Assembly (NCBI GenBank): GCA_019310665.1
Contig: JAFDDW010000086.1
Span: 1 to 7,204, forward strand
Reading direction: 5' to 3'
Origin: Deltaproteobacteria bacterium
Lineage (GTDB): Bacteria > Desulfobacterota > Desulfobacteria > Desulfobacterales > JAFDCJ01
DNA: 7,204 nt
The first letter of the stretch is position 1. Each line of letters starts with the position of its first letter. Positions 1 to 4,552 of the stretch are shown in pieces. The position numbers and the translations under genes were made by a program. Under the pieces are notes generated by a model. That model worked only from the letters and a program-made list of their open reading frames with translations. It was not told where the DNA came from and did not search any database.

Positions 1-56
1 GTGCTTTCCAGTTCTTTGAGTGCCTGCTGGTGTATTTGATCTAAATTTTTTTCCAC
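1..56 (-). CDS. pheS: Phenylalanyl-tRNA synthetase alpha subunit, N-terminal fragment
   Basis: Only the first 18-19 codons are inside the window; the gene runs off the left edge. The minus-strand translation from a GTG at 56 reads (M)EKNLDQIHQQALKELES. This resembles the N-terminal coiled-coil arm of PheS, which contacts tRNA-Phe. The product would be the catalytic subunit of the alpha2-beta2 enzyme that charges tRNA-Phe in the cytoplasm. The position directly downstream of rplT, in the order infC-rpmI-rplT-pheS, is the usual arrangement and is the main support. No clear Shine-Dalgarno precedes the GTG. An in-frame TTG at 68 is an alternative start, and the frame stays open upstream into the repeat array at 72-99. 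The gap to the rplT stop is 127 nt and filled mostly by an inverted repeat. Confidence 0.8.
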   Translation of the reverse strand, partial: MEKNLDQIHQQALKELES

Positions 57-71
57 GTCACGTACCAAAAA

Positions 72-99
72 AATGACGAATGTCGAATGACGAATGAAG
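72..99. repeat. Heptamer array, word AATGACG
   Basis: Four consecutive 7-nt units: AATGACG, AATGTCG, AATGACG, AATGAAG. It lies just upstream of the pheS start and forms the left arm of an inverted pair with the array at 151-185. Confidence 0.85.
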
Positions 100-181
100 G
101 AAATAGATCGATTTTATCTTAAAAAATAGCGGAGCGAAGCGACATCGGCCATTCGTCATTCGTCATTTGTCCTTCGTCATT
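72..181. repeat. Inverted repeat between rplT and pheS
   Basis: The 26-nt arms 72-97 and 156-181 are reverse complements with three mismatches, around a 58-nt unique spacer. The spacer contains a GC-rich segment near 128-142. On the rplT-pheS transcript it could fold into a long hairpin between the two genes. The arms consist of the two heptamer arrays listed separately. A MITE-like or REP-like element is an alternative, but no target-site duplication was recognised. Confidence 0.75.
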
Positions 182-185
182 CCTT
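151..185. repeat. Heptamer array, word ATTCGTC
   Basis: Units are ATTCGTC, ATTCGTC, ATTTGTC, CTTCGTC and a degenerate ATTCCTT that overlaps the rplT stop codon. The word is the reverse complement of the GACGAAT phase of the array at 72-99. Confidence 0.85.
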
Positions 186-534
186 ACAGTTGCTGGGCGG
201 CCAGGTTTGTAATTTTTGCAAATCCGGCAGGATCTGAAATTGCCAGTTCGGCGAGAACTTTGCGATCGAGTTCAACCCCGGCAAGCTTCAGCCCTCGGAT
301 GAATTTGCTGTAGGTCAAGTTGTTCAGCCGGGTGGCAGCGTTAATTCGGGTAATCCAGAGTCTGCGAAAATCGCGTTTGCGTGTCCGGCGGTCGCGATAA
401 GAATACATCAGGGCCTTATCGACGGCATCGGCGGCTGTGCGAAACAGTTTGCTGCGGCCGCCCCGAAAACCTTTGGCTAATTTCAAAACCTTTTTACGCC
501 GTCTTCTAGCTTTGAATCCGCGTTTAATTCTCAT
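184..534 (-). CDS. rplT: 50S ribosomal protein L20
   Basis: The 116-residue, very basic protein matches L20 over its whole length. It opens with MRIKRGFKARRRRKKVLKLA, followed by a KGFRGGRSKLFRTA segment and the RDRRTRKRDFRRLWITRINAA helix region typical of the family. L20 binds 23S rRNA early in 50S assembly; in several bacteria it also represses translation of its own operon. The ATG at 534 has a GAGGT Shine-Dalgarno seven bases upstream. Length is normal for L20 (about 115-120 residues). The stop codon directly touches a heptamer array. The upstream gap to rpmI is 293 nt, far longer than the short spacing common in this operon, and is filled with short-period repeats. Confidence 0.98.
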   Translation of the reverse strand: MRIKRGFKARRRRKKVLKLAKGFRGGRSKLFRTAADAVDKALMYSYRDRRTRKRDFRRLWITRINAATRLNNLTYSKFIRGLKLAGVELDRKVLAELAISDPAGFAKITNLAAQQL

Positions 535-556
535 TTTAGTTACCTCATTTATTTAG

Positions 557-610
557 ATCGTTAGGTTCGTTTTGATGGTTGTGTTCGTTAGGATCGTTAT
601 GTTCGTTTAG
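557..610. repeat. Nonamer array, word WTSGTTDDG
   Basis: Six consecutive 9-nt units: ATCGTTAGG, TTCGTTTTG, ATGGTTGTG, TTCGTTAGG, ATCGTTATG, TTCGTTTAG. A seventh partial unit (ATGGTCAC, 611) merges without a gap into the heptamer array that follows. It lies just upstream of the rplT ribosome binding site. Confidence 0.8.
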
Positions 611-687
611 ATGGTCACTCGTCGCTGGTTACTGGTCGCTGGTTACTCGATGCTCTATACTGGATACTCGATGCTCGATACTATAGC
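611..687. repeat. Heptamer array, word CTSGWYR
   Basis: Eleven uninterrupted 7-nt units. The first five follow CTSGTYR (for example CTGGTTA, CTGGTCG). The later ones follow CTSGATR (CTCGATG, CTGGATA, CTCGATA), with CTCTATA and CTATAGC as degenerate members. The second half uses the same words as the array at 6161-6293. It lies between rpmI and rplT. Open frames over it, such as one from 611, are products of the repeat. Confidence 0.85.
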
Positions 688-719
688 GCAAAGGGCATGG
701 CGCATAGCGCATAGCGTAC
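685..719. repeat. Heptamer array, word RGSGCAW
   Basis: Five 7-nt units: AGCGCAA, AGGGCAT, GGCGCAT, AGCGCAT, AGCGTAC. They follow the preceding array directly. The same words recur at 5149-5190. The segment 685-709 is the left arm of an inverted repeat with 761-785. Confidence 0.85.
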
Positions 720-785
720 AAGCCGATAATTCGGTGATTTCAGTAAATTCTAACGCTTGGCTCTATACGCCATGCGCTTTGCCCT
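685..785. repeat. Inverted repeat in the rpmI-rplT spacer
   Basis: The 25-nt arms 685-709 and 761-785 are reverse complements with four mismatches, flanking a 51-nt spacer. The right arm read on the minus strand is again heptameric (AGGGCAA, AGCGCAT, GGCGTAT). In the transcript this could form a strong hairpin between rpmI and rplT. Confidence 0.75.
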
Positions 786-786
786 T

Positions 787-800
787 AAATCCGCATTCCG
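787..800. repeat. Two heptamer units AAATCCG / CATTCCG
   Basis: Two units of the word that forms the larger array at 6369-6424. They begin two bases after the inverted array ending at 785 and lie about 27 nt from the rpmI stop codon. Confidence 0.5.
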
Positions 801-827
801 ACTTCAATATTCTTTGTCATCTAACCA

Positions 828-1025
828 TCATCCGTTGGGCAGCAGCCGCCGTATTTCTTTGCGGTCGGACTTGGCAATTATTTGCGGCTTACGCAACGAC
901 CGTTTTCGTTTGGTGGTCTTTTTGGTCAGGATATGACTGCCGCATGATTTTCTGAATACAATTTTTCCGGTCCCCGTTTTTTTGAAACGTTTGGCAGCGG
1001 CACGATTGGTTTTGATTTTCGGCAT
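828..1025 (-). CDS. rpmI: 50S ribosomal protein L35
   Basis: The 65-residue, lysine/arginine-rich protein matches L35 throughout. It has the MPKIKTNRAAAKRFKKTGTG opening, the central KKTTKRKRSLRKP segment and a short C-terminus. L35 is a late-assembling component of the 50S subunit. The ATG at 1025 is preceded by a good Shine-Dalgarno (AAGGAGAG) at about six bases. It sits between infC and rplT in the standard order. The upstream gap to infC is 217 nt and carries a terminator-like hairpin at 1113-1148, so expression may be uncoupled from infC to some degree. Confidence 0.98.
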   Translation of the reverse strand: MPKIKTNRAAAKRFKKTGTGKIVFRKSCGSHILTKKTTKRKRSLRKPQIIAKSDRKEIRRLLPNG

Positions 1026-1046
1026 GAATTCTCTCCTTCATCCGCC

Positions 1047-1074
1047 AGTTTAAACATTTCAAATTTCAAACCGG
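1047..1074. repeat. Short heptamer run upstream of rpmI
   Basis: AGTTTAA, ACATTTC, AAATTTC, AAACCGG can be read as a short 7-nt series; the two ATTTCAA copies at 1056-1069 are the clearest part. It is short enough that chance is possible. Confidence 0.35.
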
Positions 1075-1100
1075 CAAAAATTTATTTTTTCTTTTTCGAA

Positions 1101-1148
1101 TTATTAAAAATAGATGGCGTGAGCTATCGAAGACCGGCCCACGCCACC
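1101..1148 (-). terminator. Terminator-like hairpin between infC and rpmI
   Basis: Read on the transcribed minus strand, the arm 1148-1137 (GGTGGCGTGGGC) pairs with 1124-1113 (GCTCACGCCATC) in a 12-bp stem with two G-U pairs and a 12-nt loop. TATTTTTAATAA follows at 1112-1101. The GC-rich stem plus short U-tract is the form of an intrinsic terminator or attenuator. In enterobacteria this intergenic region holds the L20 repressor-binding structure; whether this hairpin plays that role is unknown. Confidence 0.6.
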
Positions 1149-1174
1149 GTCAGAATCAAACCTAATATGTACGC

Positions 1175-1193
1175 TTGTGCTCCTGGCGCACAA
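1175..1193 (-). other. Small hairpin in the infC-rpmI spacer
   Basis: A perfect 6-bp stem (TTGTGC / GCACAA) with a 7-nt loop, upstream of the larger hairpin in transcript order. Together they make the spacer well structured. Confidence 0.45.
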
Positions 1194-1242
1194 CTACTAT
1201 TTCAGAACAGCTTCGAACAAAATGTCTGTTATAAATGTCAGA

Positions 1243-1782
1243 CTATTTCGGTCCCAAAATCATTGCCAGGGTGCGGCCTTCAAATTTGGGAGTTTGCTCC
1301 ACCGAAGCGAACTCCTCGGTTTCGGCGGCAATTTTTTCGAGCATGGCCATCCCCAGCTTGGACAGGGTAATTTCCCGTCCTCTGAATATCACGGTCACTT
1401 TGACTTTATCTCGGCGAGTGATAAACTTCTTTATGTGGCCGATTTTAGTCTGAAGATCATGTTCGCCGGTTTTGGGGCGTACTTTGATCTCCTTTATCTG
1501 GAATGTGCTTTGTTTCTTTTTCGCTTCCTGCTTCTTTTTGGTCTGTTCATAGCGATAGCGGCCATAGTCCATAATTTTGCAAACGGGAGGGGTCGCATTG
1601 GGTGAAACCTCCACCAAGTCGAGACCAAATTCTGCCGCCCGGTCAAGCGCCTCTACCGTGGGAATAATTCCGATCTGCTCGCCATCGGAGTCGATAACTC
1701 TTACTTCTCTGGCCCTAATATTTCTATTGATGTTAACTCTGTCTTTGCGAATCGGTCGATGGGGTCGTTTTGGTGCAGCTAT
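1243..1782 (-). CDS. infC: Translation initiation factor IF-3, AUA start
   Basis: The 179-residue product matches IF3, which binds the 30S subunit, blocks premature 50S joining and checks the initiator tRNA-start codon pair. The N-domain covers about residues 14-80 (RVNINRNIRAREVRVIDSDG), followed by the family signature KIMDYGRYRYEQTKK and a lysine-rich linker. The C-domain carries the KVKVTVIFRGRE core. The frame is closed by TAA at 1788-1786. Between that stop and a TTG at residue 56 there is no ATG, GTG or TTG, so the gene must begin at a rare codon. AUA at 1782-1780 has AGGAGGT (1794-1788) five bases upstream and gives the normal family length. AUU at 1752 is a weaker alternative. A rare AUN start on infC is the known basis of IF3 autoregulation in E. 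coli. Confidence 0.95.
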   Translation of the reverse strand: MAAPKRPHRPIRKDRVNINRNIRAREVRVIDSDGEQIGIIPTVEALDRAAEFGLDLVEVSPNATPPVCKIMDYGRYRYEQTKKKQEAKKKQSTFQIKEIKVRPKTGEHDLQTKIGHIKKFITRRDKVKVTVIFRGREITLSKLGMAMLEKIAAETEEFASVEQTPKFEGRTLAMILGPK

Positions 1783-1787
1783 GTCTT

Positions 1788-1794
1788 ACCTCCT
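1788..1794 (-). promoter_or_regulatory. Shine-Dalgarno that sets the infC AUA start
   Basis: AGGAGGT on the minus strand, near-perfect for the 16S anti-SD, is followed by AAGAC and then AUA. It is the strongest ribosome binding site in the window and has no other plausible start codon in range. Confidence 0.85.
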
Positions 1795-1815
1795 CGTTTA
1801 TCAATTATGATCTGA

Positions 1816-1835
1816 GTTTGCCATTGCAGGCAAAC
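1816..1835 (-). other. Hairpin in the infC leader
   Basis: A perfect 7-bp stem (GTTTGCC / GGCAAAC) with a 6-nt loop, about 34 nt before the AUA start. Further small stems lie upstream at 1880-1889 (GGCT/AGCC) and 1897-1913 (GGTTC/GAACC), giving a leader of several hairpins. Confidence 0.5.
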
Positions 1836-1923
1836 AGCTTAGCGGCTCGTAGTCCTTTATATACCGCCTATCAACGGCTGGCTGAAGCCTCTTATCGGTT
1901 CCAAATGAGAACCCATGCGGTTG

Positions 1924-1963
1924 AATATACAAACAAATTAAGAAATGCAAGAAAAAAATGCAA
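1924..1963 (-). promoter_or_regulatory. Candidate infC promoter
   Basis: Two overlapping options on the minus strand. TTGCAT (1963-1958) with TAATTT (1940-1935) has a 17-bp spacer. TTGCAT (1950-1945) with TATATT (1929-1924) has a 15-bp spacer. The -35 hexamers lie in a direct repeat CTTGCATTT. The leader would be roughly 140 nt. AT-rich context makes chance matches likely. Confidence 0.35.
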
Positions 1964-2012
1964 GTGAAATTTTTAATTAGTGGAAATATAACAATTAGAT
2001 GACATTTAGCAA

Positions 2013-2048
2013 GACAACCCTGAACGCTGAACCTTGAACCTTTGAACC
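2013..2048. repeat. Heptamer array, word YTGAACC
   Basis: Units are GACAACC, CTGAACG, CTGAACC, TTGAACC, then one inserted T, then TTGAACC. The last base belongs to the stop codon of the deaminase gene, so the array begins exactly at the 3' end of that gene. Confidence 0.8.
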
Positions 2049-2548
2049 TATTGCGCCAGCGTATATTCGGCCAGCAGGCTTTGTTTCCAGTAACTGTTGG
2101 CCGGATTGGAAAAATAGGCTTTGAATAATTGGAGACTTTCGGTGCGTAGGACGTTTGCAACCACCGTGATCGGACTGTTTTTGTACAACGGATTCAAGCG
2201 GGACAGCTCACACCCACTGCCGCCGCCCATAACATCTTCATAAGCGAATACGATCTTGCCAATACCGGCCAGTATCAGGGCGGCATAGCACATCAGGCAG
2301 GGTTCCATGGTGCAGAAAACGGTTATTTCGCCGTGGTCGACAGGATCTCCGACTTCAATCAGGCGCCTTAAGGCCACCATTTCGGCATGGTCCAGCTCAT
2401 TGCCGTCATCCCTGAGGGTGCCTCTGCGGGTGCCGGTCACCAGGATTTCCTCACGGTGGACCATAACGCAGCCCACCGGAAACTCTCCCTGGGACAGCGC
2501 ACCTTCAGCCAGTTCCAAGGCTTTTTTCATGAAATGCTCATTTTCCAT
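2048..2548 (-). CDS. TadA-like zinc-dependent nucleoside/nucleobase deaminase
   Basis: A 166-residue member of the cytidine/deoxycytidylate deaminase fold. The zinc-site motifs are intact: H54-A-E56 in LDHAEMVALR and P83-C-L-M-C87 in TMEPCLMCYAA. H54, C84 and C87 would bind zinc and E56 would shuttle protons. The N-terminal MKKALELAEGAL and FPVGCVMV segments also fit the TadA/guanine deaminase branch. The asparagine that lies 11 residues before the catalytic histidine in E. coli TadA and contacts the base is not present here (G43 in a gap-free count). The C-terminus (FKAYFSNPANSYWKQSLL) is unlike TadA. tRNA-A34 deaminase activity is therefore unproven and a free-base or nucleoside substrate is possible. 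No clear Shine-Dalgarno precedes the ATG at 2548; M7 at 2530 is an alternative. It may share a transcript with the gene upstream at 3252-2701. Confidence 0.88.
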   Translation of the reverse strand: MENEHFMKKALELAEGALSQGEFPVGCVMVHREEILVTGTRRGTLRDDGNELDHAEMVALRRLIEVGDPVDHGEITVFCTMEPCLMCYAALILAGIGKIVFAYEDVMGGGSGCELSRLNPLYKNSPITVVANVLRTESLQLFKAYFSNPANSYWKQSLLAEYTLAQ

Positions 2549-2700
2549 AATGGCGGTTGATTAGGTTGATTGGTTATCCAGCAATCGATAATAATCAATA
2601 CTTTATCTTCTAGTTGGTTTTCTGTCTATGGCGAACCCTAATTACTCCGCCCTGAAAAATAGCACATTTTCCTTTTTCCCAGTCAACTATTCAACTGATC
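2549..2700. other. Spacer between deaminase and HsdR_N-like gene
   Basis: 152 nt without a gene. It holds two copies of a 9-mer (GGTTGATTA, GGTTGATTG at 2555-2572) and AT-rich sequence. No convincing promoter or terminator was seen. Confidence 0.4.
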
Positions 2701-3252
2701 TCATAGTTTACATATATCCTCATCACACGGACAGCTTCCGTCTACTTCATAGCAATACACAATTCGGGATTCCATTTCTGCCCGGTCGGCCGGAAGGGGA
2801 TTAAAAGGCTTCCCGGAAGCAAATTCAATCAGTTGTAATTTAGAAGGAATGTTTGCCAGTCCACGTGATATGACATCCCCCGAAGAACCATCAATAATTT
2901 CGGCATCTTCACCGTTGGTAACCACTGCGATGGGGACCTGATAAGGCTCTATGACCCGCGATACGGCCAAAAGCGGTCGACGGCGTGTAACAATGGAACC
3001 GGGGCCATACTTGATGACCATGCAAACCTTGCCGACGAGTTTTATTATAAAATCGATTTTTATGATGGCCTTTTTTCTTCCGGCTCGTACCAATAGGCTT
3101 TTACGCGGTTCGACCTCGCCTTTGAGATACCCTTTGCGATTGACGAGCAGTTGTGCCAGTTGTTGGCGGTAGCGCTCATCGTGGGTATCTTTTATGGATT
3201 CGCCGGTGATAAAATCATCGAGTTCACCCAGTATTAAATGATGTCCATTCAT
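2701..3252 (-). CDS. HsdR_N-like small protein with cysteine-rich C-terminus
   Basis: A 183-residue protein that resembles the N-terminal nuclease-fold domain of type I restriction R subunits, as found in stand-alone proteins of this lineage. Supporting segments are the basic helix region QLLVNRKGYLKGEVEPRKS, the strand KKAIIKIDFIIKLVGKVCMV with a candidate acidic residue D67, and IEPYQVPIAVVTNGEDAEII, which matches the post-catalytic VVTNG strand of the fold. The expected E-x-K dyad after the second strand reads V-I-K-Y-G-P-G, so the nuclease site looks incomplete. The last 20 residues add C167, C174, C176 and C181 (YCYEVDGSCPCDEDICKL), a possible metal site. No HsdM or HsdS gene is nearby, so a restriction role is unlikely. 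Function is unknown. Confidence 0.65.
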   Translation of the reverse strand: MNGHHLILGELDDFITGESIKDTHDERYRQQLAQLLVNRKGYLKGEVEPRKSLLVRAGRKKAIIKIDFIIKLVGKVCMVIKYGPGSIVTRRRPLLAVSRVIEPYQVPIAVVTNGEDAEIIDGSSGDVISRGLANIPSKLQLIEFASGKPFNPLPADRAEMESRIVYCYEVDGSCPCDEDICKL

Positions 3253-3256
3253 GATA

Positions 3257-3271
3257 TTTCTTTACAAGAAA
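3257..3271. other. Small palindrome before the HsdR_N-like gene
   Basis: TTTCTT-TAC-AAGAAA is a perfect 6-bp inverted repeat with a 3-nt centre. It lies in the 5' leader of the minus-strand gene, so it could affect translation or be an operator; AT-rich chance is also likely. Confidence 0.35.
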
Positions 3272-3285
3272 GCATACTTAGGGGT

Positions 3286-3313
3286 AATATAACACCTTTT
3301 TCAACTTTGTTAA
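3286..3313 (-). promoter_or_regulatory. Candidate promoter for the HsdR_N-like gene
   Basis: On the minus strand TTAACA (3313-3308) and TATATT (3291-3286) are separated by 16 bp. Transcription would begin near 3279, about 27 nt before the ATG at 3252. Confidence 0.5.
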
Positions 3314-3336
3314 GTAGGCCCTTAATTGTAATATTT

Positions 3337-3368
3337 TTGCAATTCATGGCAAAACTTTATTATATAAT
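3337..3368 (+). promoter_or_regulatory. Candidate dGTPase-operon promoter
   Basis: TTGCAA (3337-3342) is followed by TATATA (3361-3366, 18-bp spacer), overlapping TATAAT (3363-3368, 20-bp spacer). It would give a leader of about 115 nt before the gene at 3489 and stands back to back with the minus-strand promoter. Confidence 0.4.
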
Positions 3369-3384
3369 AGATGGAACACCTTAA

Positions 3385-3402
3385 TTTTAGGCATTTTAGG
3401 CA
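3385..3402 (+). repeat. Tandem 9-mer TTTTAGGCA x2
   Basis: Two identical adjacent 9-nt copies in the leader just downstream of the candidate promoter. TTAGG at 3396 can also pair with CCTAA at 3415-3419. A regulator half-site pair or a repeat fragment are both possible. Confidence 0.5.
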
Positions 3403-3488
3403 TTTGCTGGAGAACCTAAGCTGTTAATTAGAAGCAAAATGGTTATTCCAACCTGTATGGTTCCGGCTTGTCCGGGTTGGGGTGTATG

Positions 3489-4541
3489 ATGTCTATACGG
3501 GAAGAATTTGAAAAGCGTGAAAAAAATTTTATGTCACCGTTCGGATGCCTGAGCGCTGAAACCCGGGGGCGGGAAATAGAGGAAAAACCCTGCCCGGTCC
3601 GAACCGCCTTTCAATTGGACCGCGATCGCATTGTGTATTCCAATGGATTCCGACGGCTGAAACACAAAACCCAGGTTTTTCTCTCTCCCTTAGGTGATGA
3701 TTACCGGACCCGATTGACCCACACCCTGGAAGTGGCCCAGATGGCCAGGGCCATCACGCGGGCTTTGTTTCTCAACGAGGATTTGGCCGAGGCCATCGCC
3801 CTGGGCCATGACCTCGGCCACACACCTTTTGGACACAGCGGTGAGACGGCGCTCAAAGAAATTTATTCCGCTGATTTTTCACACAATGAACAGAGTCTGC
3901 GTGTTGTGGAGATCCTGGAAAATAATGGAAAAGGGCTCAATCTTACCTATGAGGTCAGAGACGGAATTTTAAAGCACTCCAAAGGTTTCGGGGAAATCAT
4001 TTCCGAGGATTCCGATGAAATGGCATGTACTTATGAGGGCCGTATCGTTAGGATTGCCGATATCATGGCCTACCTGAATCATGACCTGGAGGATGCAATT
4101 CGAAGCCAGGTGATTCGTACCTCGCAGGTGCCGCCAGCGTGTATAAAAATTCTGGGACGGTCGCATTCAGAGCGGGCAACGACGATGATCCGGGACCTTA
4201 TCTCCGCCAGTGAAGCTCGGGACGGTGAGCTTAGCCTGCAAATGAGCGGTGATGTGCACTCTGCCATGATTGAGTTAAGACAATTTCTTTTCGAAAACGT
4301 CTATCGTTCAGCAAAGGTTCACAAAGATTTTGAAAAAGCCAAAAAGATTGTATCAGAGCTATACAGCTATTTCCTCGAAAATGATCAAATCCTTGAGCGG
4401 AAACTGAAAGAACTGCAAATGGACAGATGCCATGATAATCATTCCAAAGAGCGCACTGTTTGTGACGTCATCGCTTCCATGACCGACCGCTATGCCTTGA
4501 ACCTGTATAAAAAAATCTTTTTCCCGTCCCCTGTTGTCTAA
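3489..4541 (+). CDS. dGTPase-like HD-domain deoxynucleoside triphosphohydrolase
   Basis: The 350-residue protein (from M at 3489) belongs to the dGTPase/SAMHD1-type HD family, which cleaves dNTPs to deoxynucleosides and triphosphate and so limits dNTP pools. The N-terminal MSPFGCLSAETRGR and FRRLKHKTQVFLSP segments are characteristic. The metal-binding HD set is complete: H78 in RLTHTLEVAQ, H107-D108 in GHDLGHTPFGHSGE and D191 in RIADIMAYLNHDLEDA. The length fits the shorter deoxyguanosinetriphosphate triphosphohydrolase-like subfamily, whose true substrate often is not dGTP alone. ATG codons at 3486 and 3489 are adjacent; the second is better spaced from GGGGTG. A TTG at 3468 is a less likely start. 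The next gene starts 11 nt after the stop, which implies co-transcription. Confidence 0.93.
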   Translation: MSIREEFEKREKNFMSPFGCLSAETRGREIEEKPCPVRTAFQLDRDRIVYSNGFRRLKHKTQVFLSPLGDDYRTRLTHTLEVAQMARAITRALFLNEDLAEAIALGHDLGHTPFGHSGETALKEIYSADFSHNEQSLRVVEILENNGKGLNLTYEVRDGILKHSKGFGEIISEDSDEMACTYEGRIVRIADIMAYLNHDLEDAIRSQVIRTSQVPPACIKILGRSHSERATTMIRDLISASEARDGELSLQMSGDVHSAMIELRQFLFENVYRSAKVHKDFEKAKKIVSELYSYFLENDQILERKLKELQMDRCHDNHSKERTVCDVIASMTDRYALNLYKKIFFPSPVV

Positions 4542-4552
4542 GGTTTATTTTA

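Noticed and set aside
72..181. Insertion sequence or transposon remnant
   Set aside because: Arms are heptamer arrays, there is no transposase fragment and no recognisable target duplication; kept only as an inverted repeat.
611..955. Plus-strand open frame
   Set aside because: It begins in the heptamer array and runs antisense through rpmI; no ribosome binding site or family resemblance.
1243..1617. Short IF3 starting at the TTG at 1617
   Set aside because: It would lack 55 residues of the conserved N-domain that are present in frame upstream, behind a strong Shine-Dalgarno and AUA.
1801..2160. Minus-strand open frame of 119 codons
   Set aside because: It covers the infC leader and the end of the deaminase gene in another frame; no recognisable protein features.
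2555..2572. Two 9-mer copies GGTTGATTA/G as another array
   Set aside because: Only two units, too few to separate from chance; noted under the spacer only.
3468..3488. TTG at 3468 as the dGTPase start
   Set aside because: Adjacent ATG codons at 3486 and 3489 give the expected family N-terminus; the added residues (SGLGCM) look like leader sequence.
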